24,088 nt of DNA, from IMG/VR virus record IMGVR_UViG_3300017759_001760, positions 1 to 24,088 of that record; one strand, given 5' to 3'. The translations under genes were made by a program, and so were the position numbers. Shown one piece after another: positions 7,203-12,689 of the stretch; the stretch's first letter is position 1, and each line of letters opens with the position of its first letter. Under the pieces are notes generated by a model. It was given only the letters and a program-made list of their open reading frames with translations. It was not told where the DNA came from and ran no database searches. Source of the DNA: a virus.

Positions 7203-8376
7203 AGTGTCTTCCGTAGAGGATAATCCAGTGACAAAAGTTAAAGGCATGACAGTCTTTAACACAGAACAAGTAAATACGAAAAAGCAACCGATGTTTTTCG
7301 GTAAACCTCTGGGAATACAGAGATACGATTCATACAAATATCCAGTCTTTGATAAACTCACCACACAACAACTAGGATACTTCTGGAGACCTGAGGAGGT
7401 TTCTTTGCAGAAGGATCGTGGCGACTATCAAACACTACGTCCAGAACAAAAGCACATTTACACATCGAATCTGAAATATCAGATCATGCTTGATTCTATC
7501 CAGGGTCGTGGTCCTGGTATGGCGTTCATTCCATACTGTTCCTTACCAGAACTGGAAGCATGTATGGAGGTCTGGGGATTCATGGAGATGATCCATAGTC
7601 GCTCATACACTTACATCATCAAGAACGTCTATAGCGACCCATCAGAGGTCTTTGACAAGATCGTGACTGATGACCGTATCTTAGAGCGTGCTAGCAGCGT
7701 CACATCAGCATATGATGACTTCATCGCAGGTGCCCATCAGTATGATGGTGGAACGATGTGGGAACTCGCAAGCGAGGGTCACTATGCTGGTCAATGGGAA
7801 CGACGCGAATTGAAGCGCAAACTTTATCGTGCTGTCGCAAATGTCAATGTCTTAGAGGGTATCCGTTTCTATGTTAGTTTCGCTTGCAGCTTTGCGTTTG
7901 GCGAACTTAAACTTATGGAGGGATCCGCAAAGATTATCTCACTTATCGCCAGAGATGAGAATCAGCATCTTGCAATCACTCAAAACATCCTCAACAAGTG
8001 GAGAGGAGGAGATGATCCTGAAATGCAGCAGATCATGAAGGAAGAGGAGGAGTGGACCTACAAGATGTTTGACAACGCAGTCAATGAAGAAAAGCGTTGG
8101 GCAGACTATCTGTTCCGTGATGGATCTATGATTGGTCTGAATGACAAACTTCTTCAGCAGTATGTTGAGTGGATTGCGAATCGTCGTCTGAAGTCCATCG
8201 GGTTGACCCCACAGTATGATATTGCTGCTAAGAACAATCCACTGCCTTGGACGCAGCACTGGATCTCCTCTAAGGGTCTTCAGGTGGCACCACAGGAGAC
8301 TGAGGTTGAATCCTATGTAGTCGGTGGAATCAAACAAGATGTTAAGAAAGACACATTTAGTGGATTCCAACTCTGA
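7183..8376 (+). CDS. nrdB: Ribonucleotide reductase class Ia, beta subunit
   Basis: Houses the di-iron centre and tyrosyl radical that start catalysis in NrdA. 397 residues. Di-iron ligands and the radical Tyr fit the family: Asp104 (LDSIQGR), Glu135 and His138 in EMIHSRSY, radical Tyr142, Glu225 (LEGIRFYVSF), Glu259 and His262 (DENQH). The C-terminus ends FSGFQL, resembling the E. coli tail (NFQL) that docks onto NrdA. The start (GTG at 7183) lies 20 bases before the nrdA stop; the first residues MNPVQFKV are poorly conserved, so a slightly later start is possible. A hairpin follows 14 bases after the stop. Confidence 0.96.
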   Translation: MNPVQFKVSSVEDNPVTKVKGMTVFNTEQVNTKKQPMFFGKPLGIQRYDSYKYPVFDKLTTQQLGYFWRPEEVSLQKDRGDYQTLRPEQKHIYTSNLKYQIMLDSIQGRGPGMAFIPYCSLPELEACMEVWGFMEMIHSRSYTYIIKNVYSDPSEVFDKIVTDDRILERASSVTSAYDDFIAGAHQYDGGTMWELASEGHYAGQWERRELKRKLYRAVANVNVLEGIRFYVSFACSFAFGELKLMEGSAKIISLIARDENQHLAITQNILNKWRGGDDPEMQQIMKEEEEWTYKMFDNAVNEEKRWADYLFRDGSMIGLNDKLLQQYVEWIANRRLKSIGLTPQYDIAAKNNPLPWTQHWISSKGLQVAPQETEVESYVVGGIKQDVKKDTFSGFQL

Positions 8377-8390
8377 TATATGCTTAAATA

Positions 8391-8410
8391 GGGGAGGTTG
8401 TAATCTCCCC
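8391..8410 (+). promoter_or_regulatory. Hairpin covering the ribosome binding site of the next gene
   Basis: GGGGAG (8391-8396) pairs with CTCCCC (8405-8410) across an 8-nt loop, and the next gene's ATG starts at 8413. The 5' arm is the only Shine-Dalgarno-like sequence (GGGGAGG), so the hairpin could hide it. There is no T-run, so it is not a classical terminator. Confidence 0.5.
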
Positions 8411-8412
8411 CT

Positions 8413-8568
8413 ATGCCCAGAAATCAATTGACCAAGGACGAAATGCATGTCCGGGTATTGAAGTTGAAGAAAGAACTTCATGATGAACAGATAAGTGGTG
8501 GTGTGTCCCACATGATTGATAAATACCTTGATAAGGTATTGGACATACTTGATGAGTACAGGTACTGA
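8413..8568 (+). CDS. Small conserved protein, 51 aa
   Basis: ATG at 8413, 51 codons, TGA at 8566-8568. The protein (MPRNQLTKDEMHVRVLKLKK at the N-terminus) is predicted helical, charged and without Cys. I recall a very similar short protein next to nrdB in cyanomyoviruses, with no assigned function. The start is preceded by the GGGGAG/CTCCCC hairpin and the end overlaps the next gene's ATG (8552) by 17 bases, so expression of the two genes is linked. Confidence 0.7.
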   Translation: MPRNQLTKDEMHVRVLKLKKELHDEQISGGVSHMIDKYLDKVLDILDEYRY

Positions 8569-9004
8569 TTATGAAAACCCATGGATCTATAATGGCGTCC
8601 CTTTTGATGGGAGTCTTATTGGGGATAACCACGGTTTTGTTTATAACATTACCAATCTCTCAAACAAACGACAATACATTGGGCGAAAGTATTTTTGGTC
8701 CTTCAGAACTCCAAAAGGAAAAAAGCGCAAAGTAAAACAAGAATCTGATTGGAGAAAGTATTATGGGTCTTGCCCGGAACTTAAGGAAGACATTGAACGA
8801 TTGGGTAGACAAAATTTTAGTAGAACTATCTTGTCACTACATAAAACACCTGGCAAAACAAACTTCGAAGAAACAAGACAACTCTTTATCAACGGAGTCC
8901 TCACTGAATCTCTTGACACAGGAGGACCCGCATACTACAATAGCAACATCCTTAGCAGATACTTCAGAAAGGACTACTACGATGGAGACTTCAGAACTGG
9001 TTGA
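8552..9004 (+). CDS. SegE-like GIY-YIG endonuclease
   Basis: 150 residues from ATG 8552 (MSTGTDYENPW), chosen over the in-frame ATG at 8516, which would lie deep inside the upstream gene. The GIY-YIG core is visible as GFVYNITN (28-35, replacing GIY) and QYIGRKYFW (41-49, YIG). It is followed by a Lys/Arg-rich segment (KGKKRKVKQE), DWRKYYGS and the candidate catalytic glutamate in NFEETRQLF (about 104-112). This matches T4 SegE-type proteins, freestanding homing nucleases that cut DNA of related phages and spread themselves. Here it could be a homing nuclease or a domesticated one. It overlaps the next gene by 23 bases. Confidence 0.75.
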   Translation: MSTGTDYENPWIYNGVPFDGSLIGDNHGFVYNITNLSNKRQYIGRKYFWSFRTPKGKKRKVKQESDWRKYYGSCPELKEDIERLGRQNFSRTILSLHKTPGKTNFEETRQLFINGVLTESLDTGGPAYYNSNILSRYFRKDYYDGDFRTG

Positions 9005-9209
9005 CCATATCCGACATTGGGCAATCGATAAAGTTAAAGATTATAATGAGAAAGGAGTTGATCGTATCTATGACCAGATGGCATTAATGGCAGAGTTTGA
9101 CGAATGGTTTGATCCGCAAGAAGATTTGGAAGTTGTATCAGTTGACGAAATCAAGCAAGACGAGTATGATGATTACGTTGAATACAATGACGGACTAGAG
9201 AGAGGTTGA
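8982..9209 (+). CDS. Small acidic protein, 75 aa
   Basis: ATG at 8982 (METSELVDHIRHWAIDKVKD) inside the end of the endonuclease gene; the longer in-frame ORF from 8763 is a shadow of that gene and is not used. The protein is strongly acidic, with an amphipathic N-terminal helix and a C-terminal acidic tail (EIKQDEYDDYVEYNDGLERG). There are no known motifs. It ends 9 bases before the tRNA-Arg gene. Function unknown. Confidence 0.65.
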   Translation: METSELVDHIRHWAIDKVKDYNEKGVDRIYDQMALMAEFDEWFDPQEDLEVVSVDEIKQDEYDDYVEYNDGLERG

Positions 9210-9218
9210 TCCTCATTT

Positions 9219-9292
<74 letters not shown>

Positions 9293-9296
9293 TCTT

Positions 9297-9367
9297 GCGA
9301 AATTGGTGTAGTGGTAACATCCCATCCTTCCAAGTTGGTGTCACGGGTTCGAGTCCCGTATTTCGCT
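9297..9367 (+). tRNA. tRNA-Gly (anticodon UCC)
   Basis: Acceptor GCGAAAT/ATTTCGC, loop CTTCCAA (anticodon TCC), T-arm ACGGG-TTCGAGT-CCCGT, discriminator T. The anticodon stem CCATC/GTTGG has one T-T mismatch at position 30:40. Four bases separate it from tRNA-Arg, so the two are likely co-transcribed. Confidence 0.92.
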
Positions 9368-9385
9368 TTCTCCTAAGGAGAACAA

Positions 9386-9553
9386 ATGAAACCAGTAGAT
9401 ATCTTACTGCTATTAAGTGAATTGGAGGGTAGTTCTGCTCAATGCAGGAGACTCAACTTTTTAGAAGATGCTTCTATTTTAGATGAAATGAAAAAAAGGT
9501 ACTACAAACTTTACTTTAAATTGAAGAGAGAGAGTAATGCAAAAAACAATTGA
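9386..9553 (+). CDS. Small protein, 55 aa
   Basis: Starts at ATG 9386 with a good Shine-Dalgarno (TAAGGAG) 5-6 bases upstream and runs 55 codons to TGA at 9551-9553. The N-terminus (MKPVDILLLLSELEG) is hydrophobic-helical and the C-terminus is basic (MKKRYYKLYFKLKRES). It overlaps the start of the protease gene by 17 bases. I do not recognise it. The ribosome binding site, coupling and absence of a competing ORF support it as real. It might act with the protease downstream, but there is no direct evidence. Confidence 0.65.
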   Translation: MKPVDILLLLSELEGSSAQCRRLNFLEDASILDEMKKRYYKLYFKLKRESNAKNN

Positions 9554-10166
9554 TGATATCATATCAAATGATTGGTTCCGATATATGGATTACTTGTCTG
9601 GATATGATAAGGTAATTAATTACTCTTGGAAAAAGAAAACAATATCGCGAGCGGAGAGAAAAGAAATTCGTGCTATGCTCGAAGAGATTGATGAAGTAAC
9701 TGGAATTACTTTTAAGAGGACAAGAAAGCGTGACGATGACATCCGATTTATTTCAGTGCCAGAAATTACTGATAGCACTCGTCTTGAGTTTGGTGATTTA
9801 GGTCATCAGGACTCAACATTTCTTGTTGATGATGCAGTTGTTGGTAGAGCATCTGCTACCACAAAGAGAATGAAAATTTTCTTTAGAGACAATGACGATC
9901 ACGTTAGTCTCCTTGAGAAGTATATTCTTCGTCATGAACTCGGACATACTCTTGGACTTGGACACCCAAGGGGGCAAGGAGATCATCCTGATTTCACAGT
10001 AGCAGATACCATTATGTCATATAATGTTTATCAAGGTCCTGCTTTTTTCTATTATGGATTTACATCTCTTGATAAACAAGCACTCCAAAATCTTTGGGGA
10101 CTTAACCCCGAGGCATATACATTTAATTCTGTTATCAAACCACAAGACATAGTAGAAATAATCTAG
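9537..10166 (+). CDS. Metzincin-type zinc metalloprotease (matrixin-like)
   Basis: 209 residues with the metzincin signature HELGHTLGLGH (His133, Glu134, His137, His143) and a Met-turn at IMSYN (Met160) 17 residues later. It is followed by TSLDKQALQNLWGLN, as seen in matrixin/serralysin domains. The zinc ligands and catalytic Glu are intact, so it is probably an active protease. There is no signal peptide, propeptide Cys-switch or RTX repeat, so it would act in the infected cell's cytoplasm or be packaged in the virion; the target is unknown. It lies between two tRNA pairs and overlaps the 55-aa gene upstream. Such zincins occur sporadically in marine phages. Stop codon TAG. Confidence 0.85.
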   Translation: MQKTIDDIISNDWFRYMDYLSGYDKVINYSWKKKTISRAERKEIRAMLEEIDEVTGITFKRTRKRDDDIRFISVPEITDSTRLEFGDLGHQDSTFLVDDAVVGRASATTKRMKIFFRDNDDHVSLLEKYILRHELGHTLGLGHPRGQGDHPDFTVADTIMSYNVYQGPAFFYYGFTSLDKQALQNLWGLNPEAYTFNSVIKPQDIVEII

Positions 10167-10184
10167 GACTACGGTCCTTCTCAA

Positions 10185-10256
10185 TCCTCTGTAGCTCAGC
10201 GGTAGAGCCGACGACTGTTAATCGTCTGGTCGCAGGTTCGAATCCTGCCGGGGGAG
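10185..10256 (+). tRNA. tRNA-Asn (anticodon GUU)
   Basis: Acceptor TCCTCTG/CGGGGGA (with G-U pairs), anticodon stem GACGA/TCGTC with loop CTGTTAA (anticodon GTT), T-arm GCAGG-TTCGAAT-CCTGC, discriminator G. Starts 18 bases after the protease stop. Confidence 0.93.
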
Positions 10257-10258
10257 TC

Positions 10259-10330
10259 GGGTGAATGGCGCAGTGGTAGCGCAGTTGCTTTACACGCAAT
10301 TGGTCGGGGGTTCGAATCCCTCTTCACCCA
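10259..10330 (+). tRNA. tRNA-Val (anticodon UAC)
   Basis: Acceptor GGGTGAA/TTCACCC, anticodon stem GTTGC/GCAAT with loop TTTACAC (anticodon TAC), T-arm with GGGGG-TTCGAAT-CCCTC, discriminator A. Two bases after tRNA-Asn. Confidence 0.93.
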
Positions 10331-10353
10331 TCCTTAAAATAGGTCTATGAAAA

Positions 10354-10602
10354 ATGATTACCGTAAGATGCAAAGAATGTGGAAAAGAACTAACATCCAC
10401 TAGTAAAGTACAATTCTGTGGTTGCCCAAATCAGATGAGGGTAGTTGATAACAAGGTTGGCGCTGTTGATCTTGATAGAGTTGTCATGATTTCTTCTAAT
10501 GTAGAGAAGAAGATAGATAGTCACTTCTCAAGGAGTGAACTTCTTTATCAAGAGGAGAGGCGTAAACGCAAAGTTCGTAAAATTGACTTTGAAGAAAGAT
10601 AA
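10354..10602 (+). CDS. Small zinc-ribbon-like protein, 82 aa
   Basis: The N-terminus carries Cys6-x-x-Cys9 and Cys22-Gly-Cys24, a possible structural zinc site (CxxC...CxC). The rest is charged, with a helical C-terminus rich in Arg, Lys and Glu (ELLYQEERRKRKVRKIDFEER) that could bind nucleic acid. I recall a similar short protein in cyanomyoviruses. It could be a small nucleic-acid-binding or adaptor protein; function not known. It lies 23 bases after tRNA-Val. Confidence 0.7.
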   Translation: MITVRCKECGKELTSTSKVQFCGCPNQMRVVDNKVGAVDLDRVVMISSNVEKKIDSHFSRSELLYQEERRKRKVRKIDFEER

Positions 10603-10622
10603 GTTAGTAAATTCACACATAC

Positions 10623-10651
10623 TTGACGCCATGGTAACAGGTTGCTACATT
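10623..10651 (+). promoter_or_regulatory. Candidate sigma-70 promoter
   Basis: TTGACG (10623-10628), 17-bp spacer, TACATT (10646-10651), 31 bp before the ATG at 10682. The -35 matches 5/6 and the -10 4/6. The -10 lies in an inverted repeat CTACAT (10645-10650)/ATGTAG (10660-10665), which might affect initiation or form a 5' leader hairpin. Confidence 0.5.
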
Positions 10652-10681
10652 AAATAGAGATGTAGACATTTTCTTTCTACT

Positions 10682-10837
10682 ATGCATCCTGACGACTTAC
10701 AAAACTGGAAGATCATTAAAGAGAAATTTGAGGAGAACGGCACAACAGACAACTTCTATTATAAGAGAGCATGTGCTATAGTAAAAGGACTTCCGGATCC
10801 AATGGAAAATCTTAGAAATGTCTCACAGAATGAATGA
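10682..10837 (+). CDS. Small conserved protein, 51 aa
   Basis: ATG 10682 to TGA 10835-10837. The sequence (MHPDDLQNWKIIKEKFEENG at the start, then FYYKRACAIVKGLPDP) is compact and mixed alpha, without catalytic motifs. I recall this protein as common in cyanomyoviruses, function unassigned. It overlaps the next gene by 20 bases and is the first gene after a candidate promoter. Confidence 0.7.
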   Translation: MHPDDLQNWKIIKEKFEENGTTDNFYYKRACAIVKGLPDPMENLRNVSQNE

Positions 10838-11081
10838 GATTAAACCAGCACATTACGTAACGAAAGAGGAATGTGAAGAGATGATTGAGGATGCGATACG
10901 ACAGCATAATCGTAACGCATCAATCATCAGTATGTGTCTTGGTATTTTATTCCTTGCATTATTTGCGGAGGGATTTTTCCGTGTGATTGGTATGATCCCT
11001 CCGTTTATGGGTATTGATGTTGACGTAATGCAGGAGATTATAGATAATGTAAAGGAGGAAGTTCTTAAGGTGCTATCATGA
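10818..11081 (+). CDS. Single-span membrane protein, 87 aa
   Basis: An acidic N-terminal part (YVTKEECEEMIEDAIRQHNR), then a hydrophobic segment at about 35-63 (IISMCLGILFLALFAEGFFRVIGMIPPFMGI) that would form one or two membrane helices, then a charged amphipathic tail. The ATG at 10818 and the in-frame ATG at 10830 (MNEIKPAHY) are both possible starts. It overlaps the genes on both sides (20 and 4 bases). The role may be at the host membrane; I cannot name it. Confidence 0.7.
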   Translation: MSHRMNEIKPAHYVTKEECEEMIEDAIRQHNRNASIISMCLGILFLALFAEGFFRVIGMIPPFMGIDVDVMQEIIDNVKEEVLKVLS

Positions 11082-11395
11082 ATGACATTCCACAATATCT
11101 ATTTTTATTTCTTTGGGTTGCCATGGTTGCTTTTGCTTTTTCAATCATGGCACAGGGTTGGATGATTAGTAGTGGTAGAAATGGGTATTCAAAGAAACCC
11201 ACGATAAAACATCCTGAGATGAACGAAGTTACTTCTGGTGAACCGCTTCTGGTTGTAAACTTTGACAAAATGCCAGATGATGAGTATACTGAACTTAATC
11301 AAAGAATTCAGAAATTGAAACTGGATGAACTGGTTGACGATGAGGACGACGACGATGAAGATGACAACGGTCAATTTATCGGATCAGGAATTTGA
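11078..11395 (+). CDS. Membrane-anchored acidic-tail protein, 105 aa
   Basis: An N-terminal hydrophobic helix at about 6-29 (QYLFLFLWVAMVAFAFSIMAQGW) acts as a membrane anchor or uncleaved signal. This is followed by a soluble part and an extreme acidic run (about 86-96: DDEDDDDEDD). Its ATG overlaps the previous stop (ATGA) and a GGAGG lies upstream, so it is translated together with the other membrane protein. Its TGA (11393-11395) directly touches the first base of tRNA-Pro. Function unknown. Confidence 0.7.
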   Translation: MNDIPQYLFLFLWVAMVAFAFSIMAQGWMISSGRNGYSKKPTIKHPEMNEVTSGEPLLVVNFDKMPDDEYTELNQRIQKLKLDELVDDEDDDDEDDNGQFIGSGI

Positions 11396-11469
11396 CGGGG
11401 CGTAGTTCAGCTTGGTAGAACGCTGCTTTTGGGAAGCAGAGGTCGCATGTTCGAATCGTGTCGCCCCGA
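11396..11469 (+). tRNA. tRNA-Pro (anticodon UGG)
   Basis: Acceptor CGGGGCG/CGCCCCG (C1-G72, usual for bacterial tRNA-Pro), anticodon stem CTGCT/AGCAG with loop TTTGGGA (anticodon TGG), T-loop TTCGAAT, discriminator A. It begins on the base after the upstream stop codon. Confidence 0.94.
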
Positions 11470-11489
11470 CTCTTATACATATTACACCT

Positions 11490-11669
11490 ATGGATGACAT
11501 TCCTTTTTACACCGTGGAACACTGGCAGGAGAACTGGGAAGAACTTATGGACCGAGTTGAGAATGGAGAAACACTTGGCGTAATAAATGAAGATGGAAAT
11601 AAAGCAGTGATGATCCCAGCGGATGATGAACTCATACGCTTATACACAGATCACGAAGAAGGATCCTGA
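11490..11669 (+). CDS. Phd/YefM-like antitoxin-type protein, 59 aa
   Basis: ATG 11490 (MDDIPFYTVEHWQENWEELM) is used; the longer in-frame ORF from 11412 runs through tRNA-Pro and is not real. The pattern of a short beta strand, a helix, then RVENGETLGVINEDGNKAVM and IPADDEL matches the Phd/YefM antitoxin fold (VENGE..xI...GxxxAVxxP). The C-terminus after it is only about 11 residues long, so a toxin-binding tail is nearly absent. No toxin gene of the Doc, YoeB or RelE type is adjacent: the neighbours are tRNAs and a 71-aa protein of other character. It could neutralise a host toxin or act only as a DNA-binding repressor. The TGA directly touches tRNA-Ile. Confidence 0.65.
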   Translation: MDDIPFYTVEHWQENWEELMDRVENGETLGVINEDGNKAVMIPADDELIRLYTDHEEGS

Positions 11670-11741
11670 GGGACCGTCGCCTATCGGTTAAGGCCCACTG
11701 CTTATAACGGTGTGAACTGGGTTCAACTCCCAGCGGTCCTA
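11670..11741 (+). tRNA. tRNA-Ile (anticodon UAU)
   Basis: Acceptor GGGACCG/CGGTCCT (first pair G-U), D-stem GCCT/AGGC, anticodon stem CACTG/CGGTG with loop CTTATAA (anticodon TAT), T-arm CTGGG-TTCAACT-CCCAG, discriminator A. It decodes AUA. It begins on the base after the upstream stop codon. Confidence 0.9.
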
Positions 11742-11770
11742 TTGACGGTTCTCCGTCATTCCCTTATAAT
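11742..11770 (+). promoter_or_regulatory. Near-consensus sigma-70 promoter
   Basis: TTGACG (11742-11747), 17-bp spacer, perfect TATAAT (11765-11770), starting one base after tRNA-Ile. A 6-bp inverted repeat TGACGG/CCGTCA (11743-11748 and 11753-11758) overlaps the -35 and the spacer and might be an operator. It drives the 71-aa gene at 11793 and what follows. Confidence 0.8.
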
Positions 11771-11792
11771 ACTAAGGTCAATACGCAAGACA

Positions 11793-12008
11793 ATGACAAT
11801 CGCAGAAAAGTTCAAGAAAGACATTCAAACCCTCCGTGGGGCAGCAAATGGTGATTTCTACCTGGATGTAAAGAATCCGAAACTTTACAAAAAGGTTCGC
11901 AAGTTTTATGAGAACAATGATGTAATTTTCTCTGGTGATCCACTGGATGACTACGAGATTTTAATTGATTGTTTGGTTGCTGATCTTGAAACTGTGGAGG
12001 TAGCGTGA
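11793..12008 (+). CDS. Conserved hypothetical protein, 71 aa
   Basis: ATG 11793 (MTIAEKFKKDIQTLRGAANG) is chosen because the longer in-frame ORF from 11712 would include tRNA-Ile and the promoter. Small mixed alpha/beta protein with an acidic end (LIDCLVADLETVEVA). I recall similar proteins in cyanomyoviruses. It lies directly behind a near-consensus host-type promoter, which suggests early expression. It overlaps the next start by 4 bases (GTGA). Confidence 0.7.
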   Translation: MTIAEKFKKDIQTLRGAANGDFYLDVKNPKLYKKVRKFYENNDVIFSGDPLDDYEILIDCLVADLETVEVA

Positions 12009-12238
12009 AGGTACTCCTAGAGCGTTTTCCATATCGTTATGTTGAGTGTGGAACCCTTGAAAATGGGTTCCCCGACTATCGCATTCAAAAAGCAGATAGT
12101 TGGACAAAGCGTTTCAGAGACATGTATCTCCTTGACAATCAGATGCAACTTCTGACTGCCATTGATGATTTTGAATACACTAAATGGTTAGACCCTGAAG
12201 GTGTTCCTTGTTATGTCAAAGACTCGGTAAGTCGTTAA
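12005..12238 (+). CDS. Conserved hypothetical protein, 77 aa
   Basis: The GTG start at 12005 overlaps the previous TGA (GTGA) and GGAGG lies just upstream. Aromatic- and acid-rich protein (RFPYRYVECGTLENG; DNQMQLLTAIDDFEYTKWLD) without metal sites or membrane segments. Forms a two-gene unit with the 71-aa gene behind the promoter at 11742. No function known to me. Confidence 0.7.
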   Translation: MKVLLERFPYRYVECGTLENGFPDYRIQKADSWTKRFRDMYLLDNQMQLLTAIDDFEYTKWLDPEGVPCYVKDSVSR

Positions 12239-12262
12239 ACTAGCCCTGGTCGGGATGGTTAA

Positions 12263-12296
12263 TTGACCCCTGCGTTTCCTAGTTCGTAAAACTAGG
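12263..12296 (+). other. Structured non-coding gap with perfect hairpin
   Basis: In the 117-base gap between genes, CCTAGTT (12278-12284) pairs perfectly with AACTAGG (12290-12296) around a 5-nt loop. There is no T-run after it, so it is not a typical terminator. TTGACC (12263-12268) with TAAAAC (12287-12292) 18 bases on is a weak promoter possibility. Function unclear. Confidence 0.4.
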
Positions 12297-12322
12297 TGGT
12301 GGAGTCATAGACCCTCTAAAAA

Positions 12323-12330
12323 CTAAATAT
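12323..12330 (+). promoter_or_regulatory. Possible late promoter CTAAATAT
   Basis: CTAAATA is one base different from the last seven bases of the T4 late element and lies 26 bp before the ATG at 12356. A late promoter here would make the small Ala-rich gene a late gene set among early-type genes. Confidence 0.45.
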
Positions 12331-12355
12331 TTTGAGATGTTAATTTATTAGAAAA

Positions 12356-12556
12356 ATGGCAGCAAAAGGAAGCGCAGCAAAATCTGCAAGTGGTGCAGCG
12401 ATGTCAAAATATGATGTCGAAGTTGAAGCACGATTGAAGAAGTTGGAAGCTCAAGCACATCCTGATCGTGGGGGTGCAGGTGGAGTGGAGTCCGACTTAG
12501 CTGCTAAGATGGAAGAACTTTATACTTGGTATCAAAGTGTCAAGAAAAAAGTCTGA
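12356..12556 (+). CDS. Small Ala/Lys-rich protein, probably late, 66 aa
   Basis: Begins MAAKGSAAKSASGAAMSKYD and continues as a charged helix (VEVEARLKKLEAQAHP), a Gly-rich turn (DRGGAGGVESD) and a helix (LAAKMEELYTWYQSVKKKV). The low-complexity start resembles small virion or DNA-associated proteins, and I recall the same beginning in cyanomyovirus genomes. An internal ATG at 12401 is possible, but the first has the better context (AGAAAA upstream). A candidate late promoter lies upstream, and downstream comes a 3' region with repeated hairpins and a terminator, so it may be transcribed alone. Confidence 0.65.
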   Translation: MAAKGSAAKSASGAAMSKYDVEVEARLKKLEAQAHPDRGGAGGVESDLAAKMEELYTWYQSVKKKV

Positions 12557-12557
12557 G

Positions 12558-12650
12558 GTTTCTTGCTTCTCCTAAGAGCAAGTGGTGCGGATGGGGTTTA
12601 TACTCCCGCTCTGTTTCTTGCTTCAGGACAAAGAGTAAGTGGCGTGCATG
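12558..12650 (+). repeat. Two imperfect direct repeats, each with a hairpin
   Basis: Copy 1 at 12558-12593 and copy 2 at 12613-12650 share the exact 12-mer GTTTCTTGCTTC and then AGAG(C/T)AAGTGG and an ending ATG. Each folds CTTGCT with AGCAAG (12562-12567/12577-12582) or AGTAAG (12617-12622/12634-12639). The change C to T keeps pairing (G-C to G-U). The repeat lies in the 3' untranslated part of the small late gene, before the terminator. Confidence 0.6.
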
Positions 12651-12662
12651 AAAGACCTTTGA

Positions 12663-12689
12663 GGCGGTTGACAACAACCGTCTTTTTTT
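12663..12689 (+). terminator. Rho-independent terminator
   Basis: Stem GGCGGTTG (12663-12670) with CAACCGTC (12675-12682), tetraloop ACAA, then seven T. It ends transcription of the small Ala-rich gene. Its stem and loop also contain the -35 of the next promoter. Confidence 0.88.

Noticed and set aside
7939-8511. 190-aa minus-strand reading frame over nrdB
   Set aside because: Antisense shadow of nrdB and the next gene; no family resemblance.
11412-11489. Longer reading frame upstream of the antitoxin-like gene
   Set aside because: It runs through tRNA-Pro; the tRNA is well supported, so the frame is a shadow.
11712-11792. Longer N-terminus of the 71-aa protein
   Set aside because: It would include the tRNA-Ile 3' half and the promoter at 11742.
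12239-12300. Degenerate tRNA in the structured gap
   Set aside because: A T-arm-like CCTAG-TTCG...CTAGG hairpin is present, but acceptor and anticodon arms cannot be formed convincingly.
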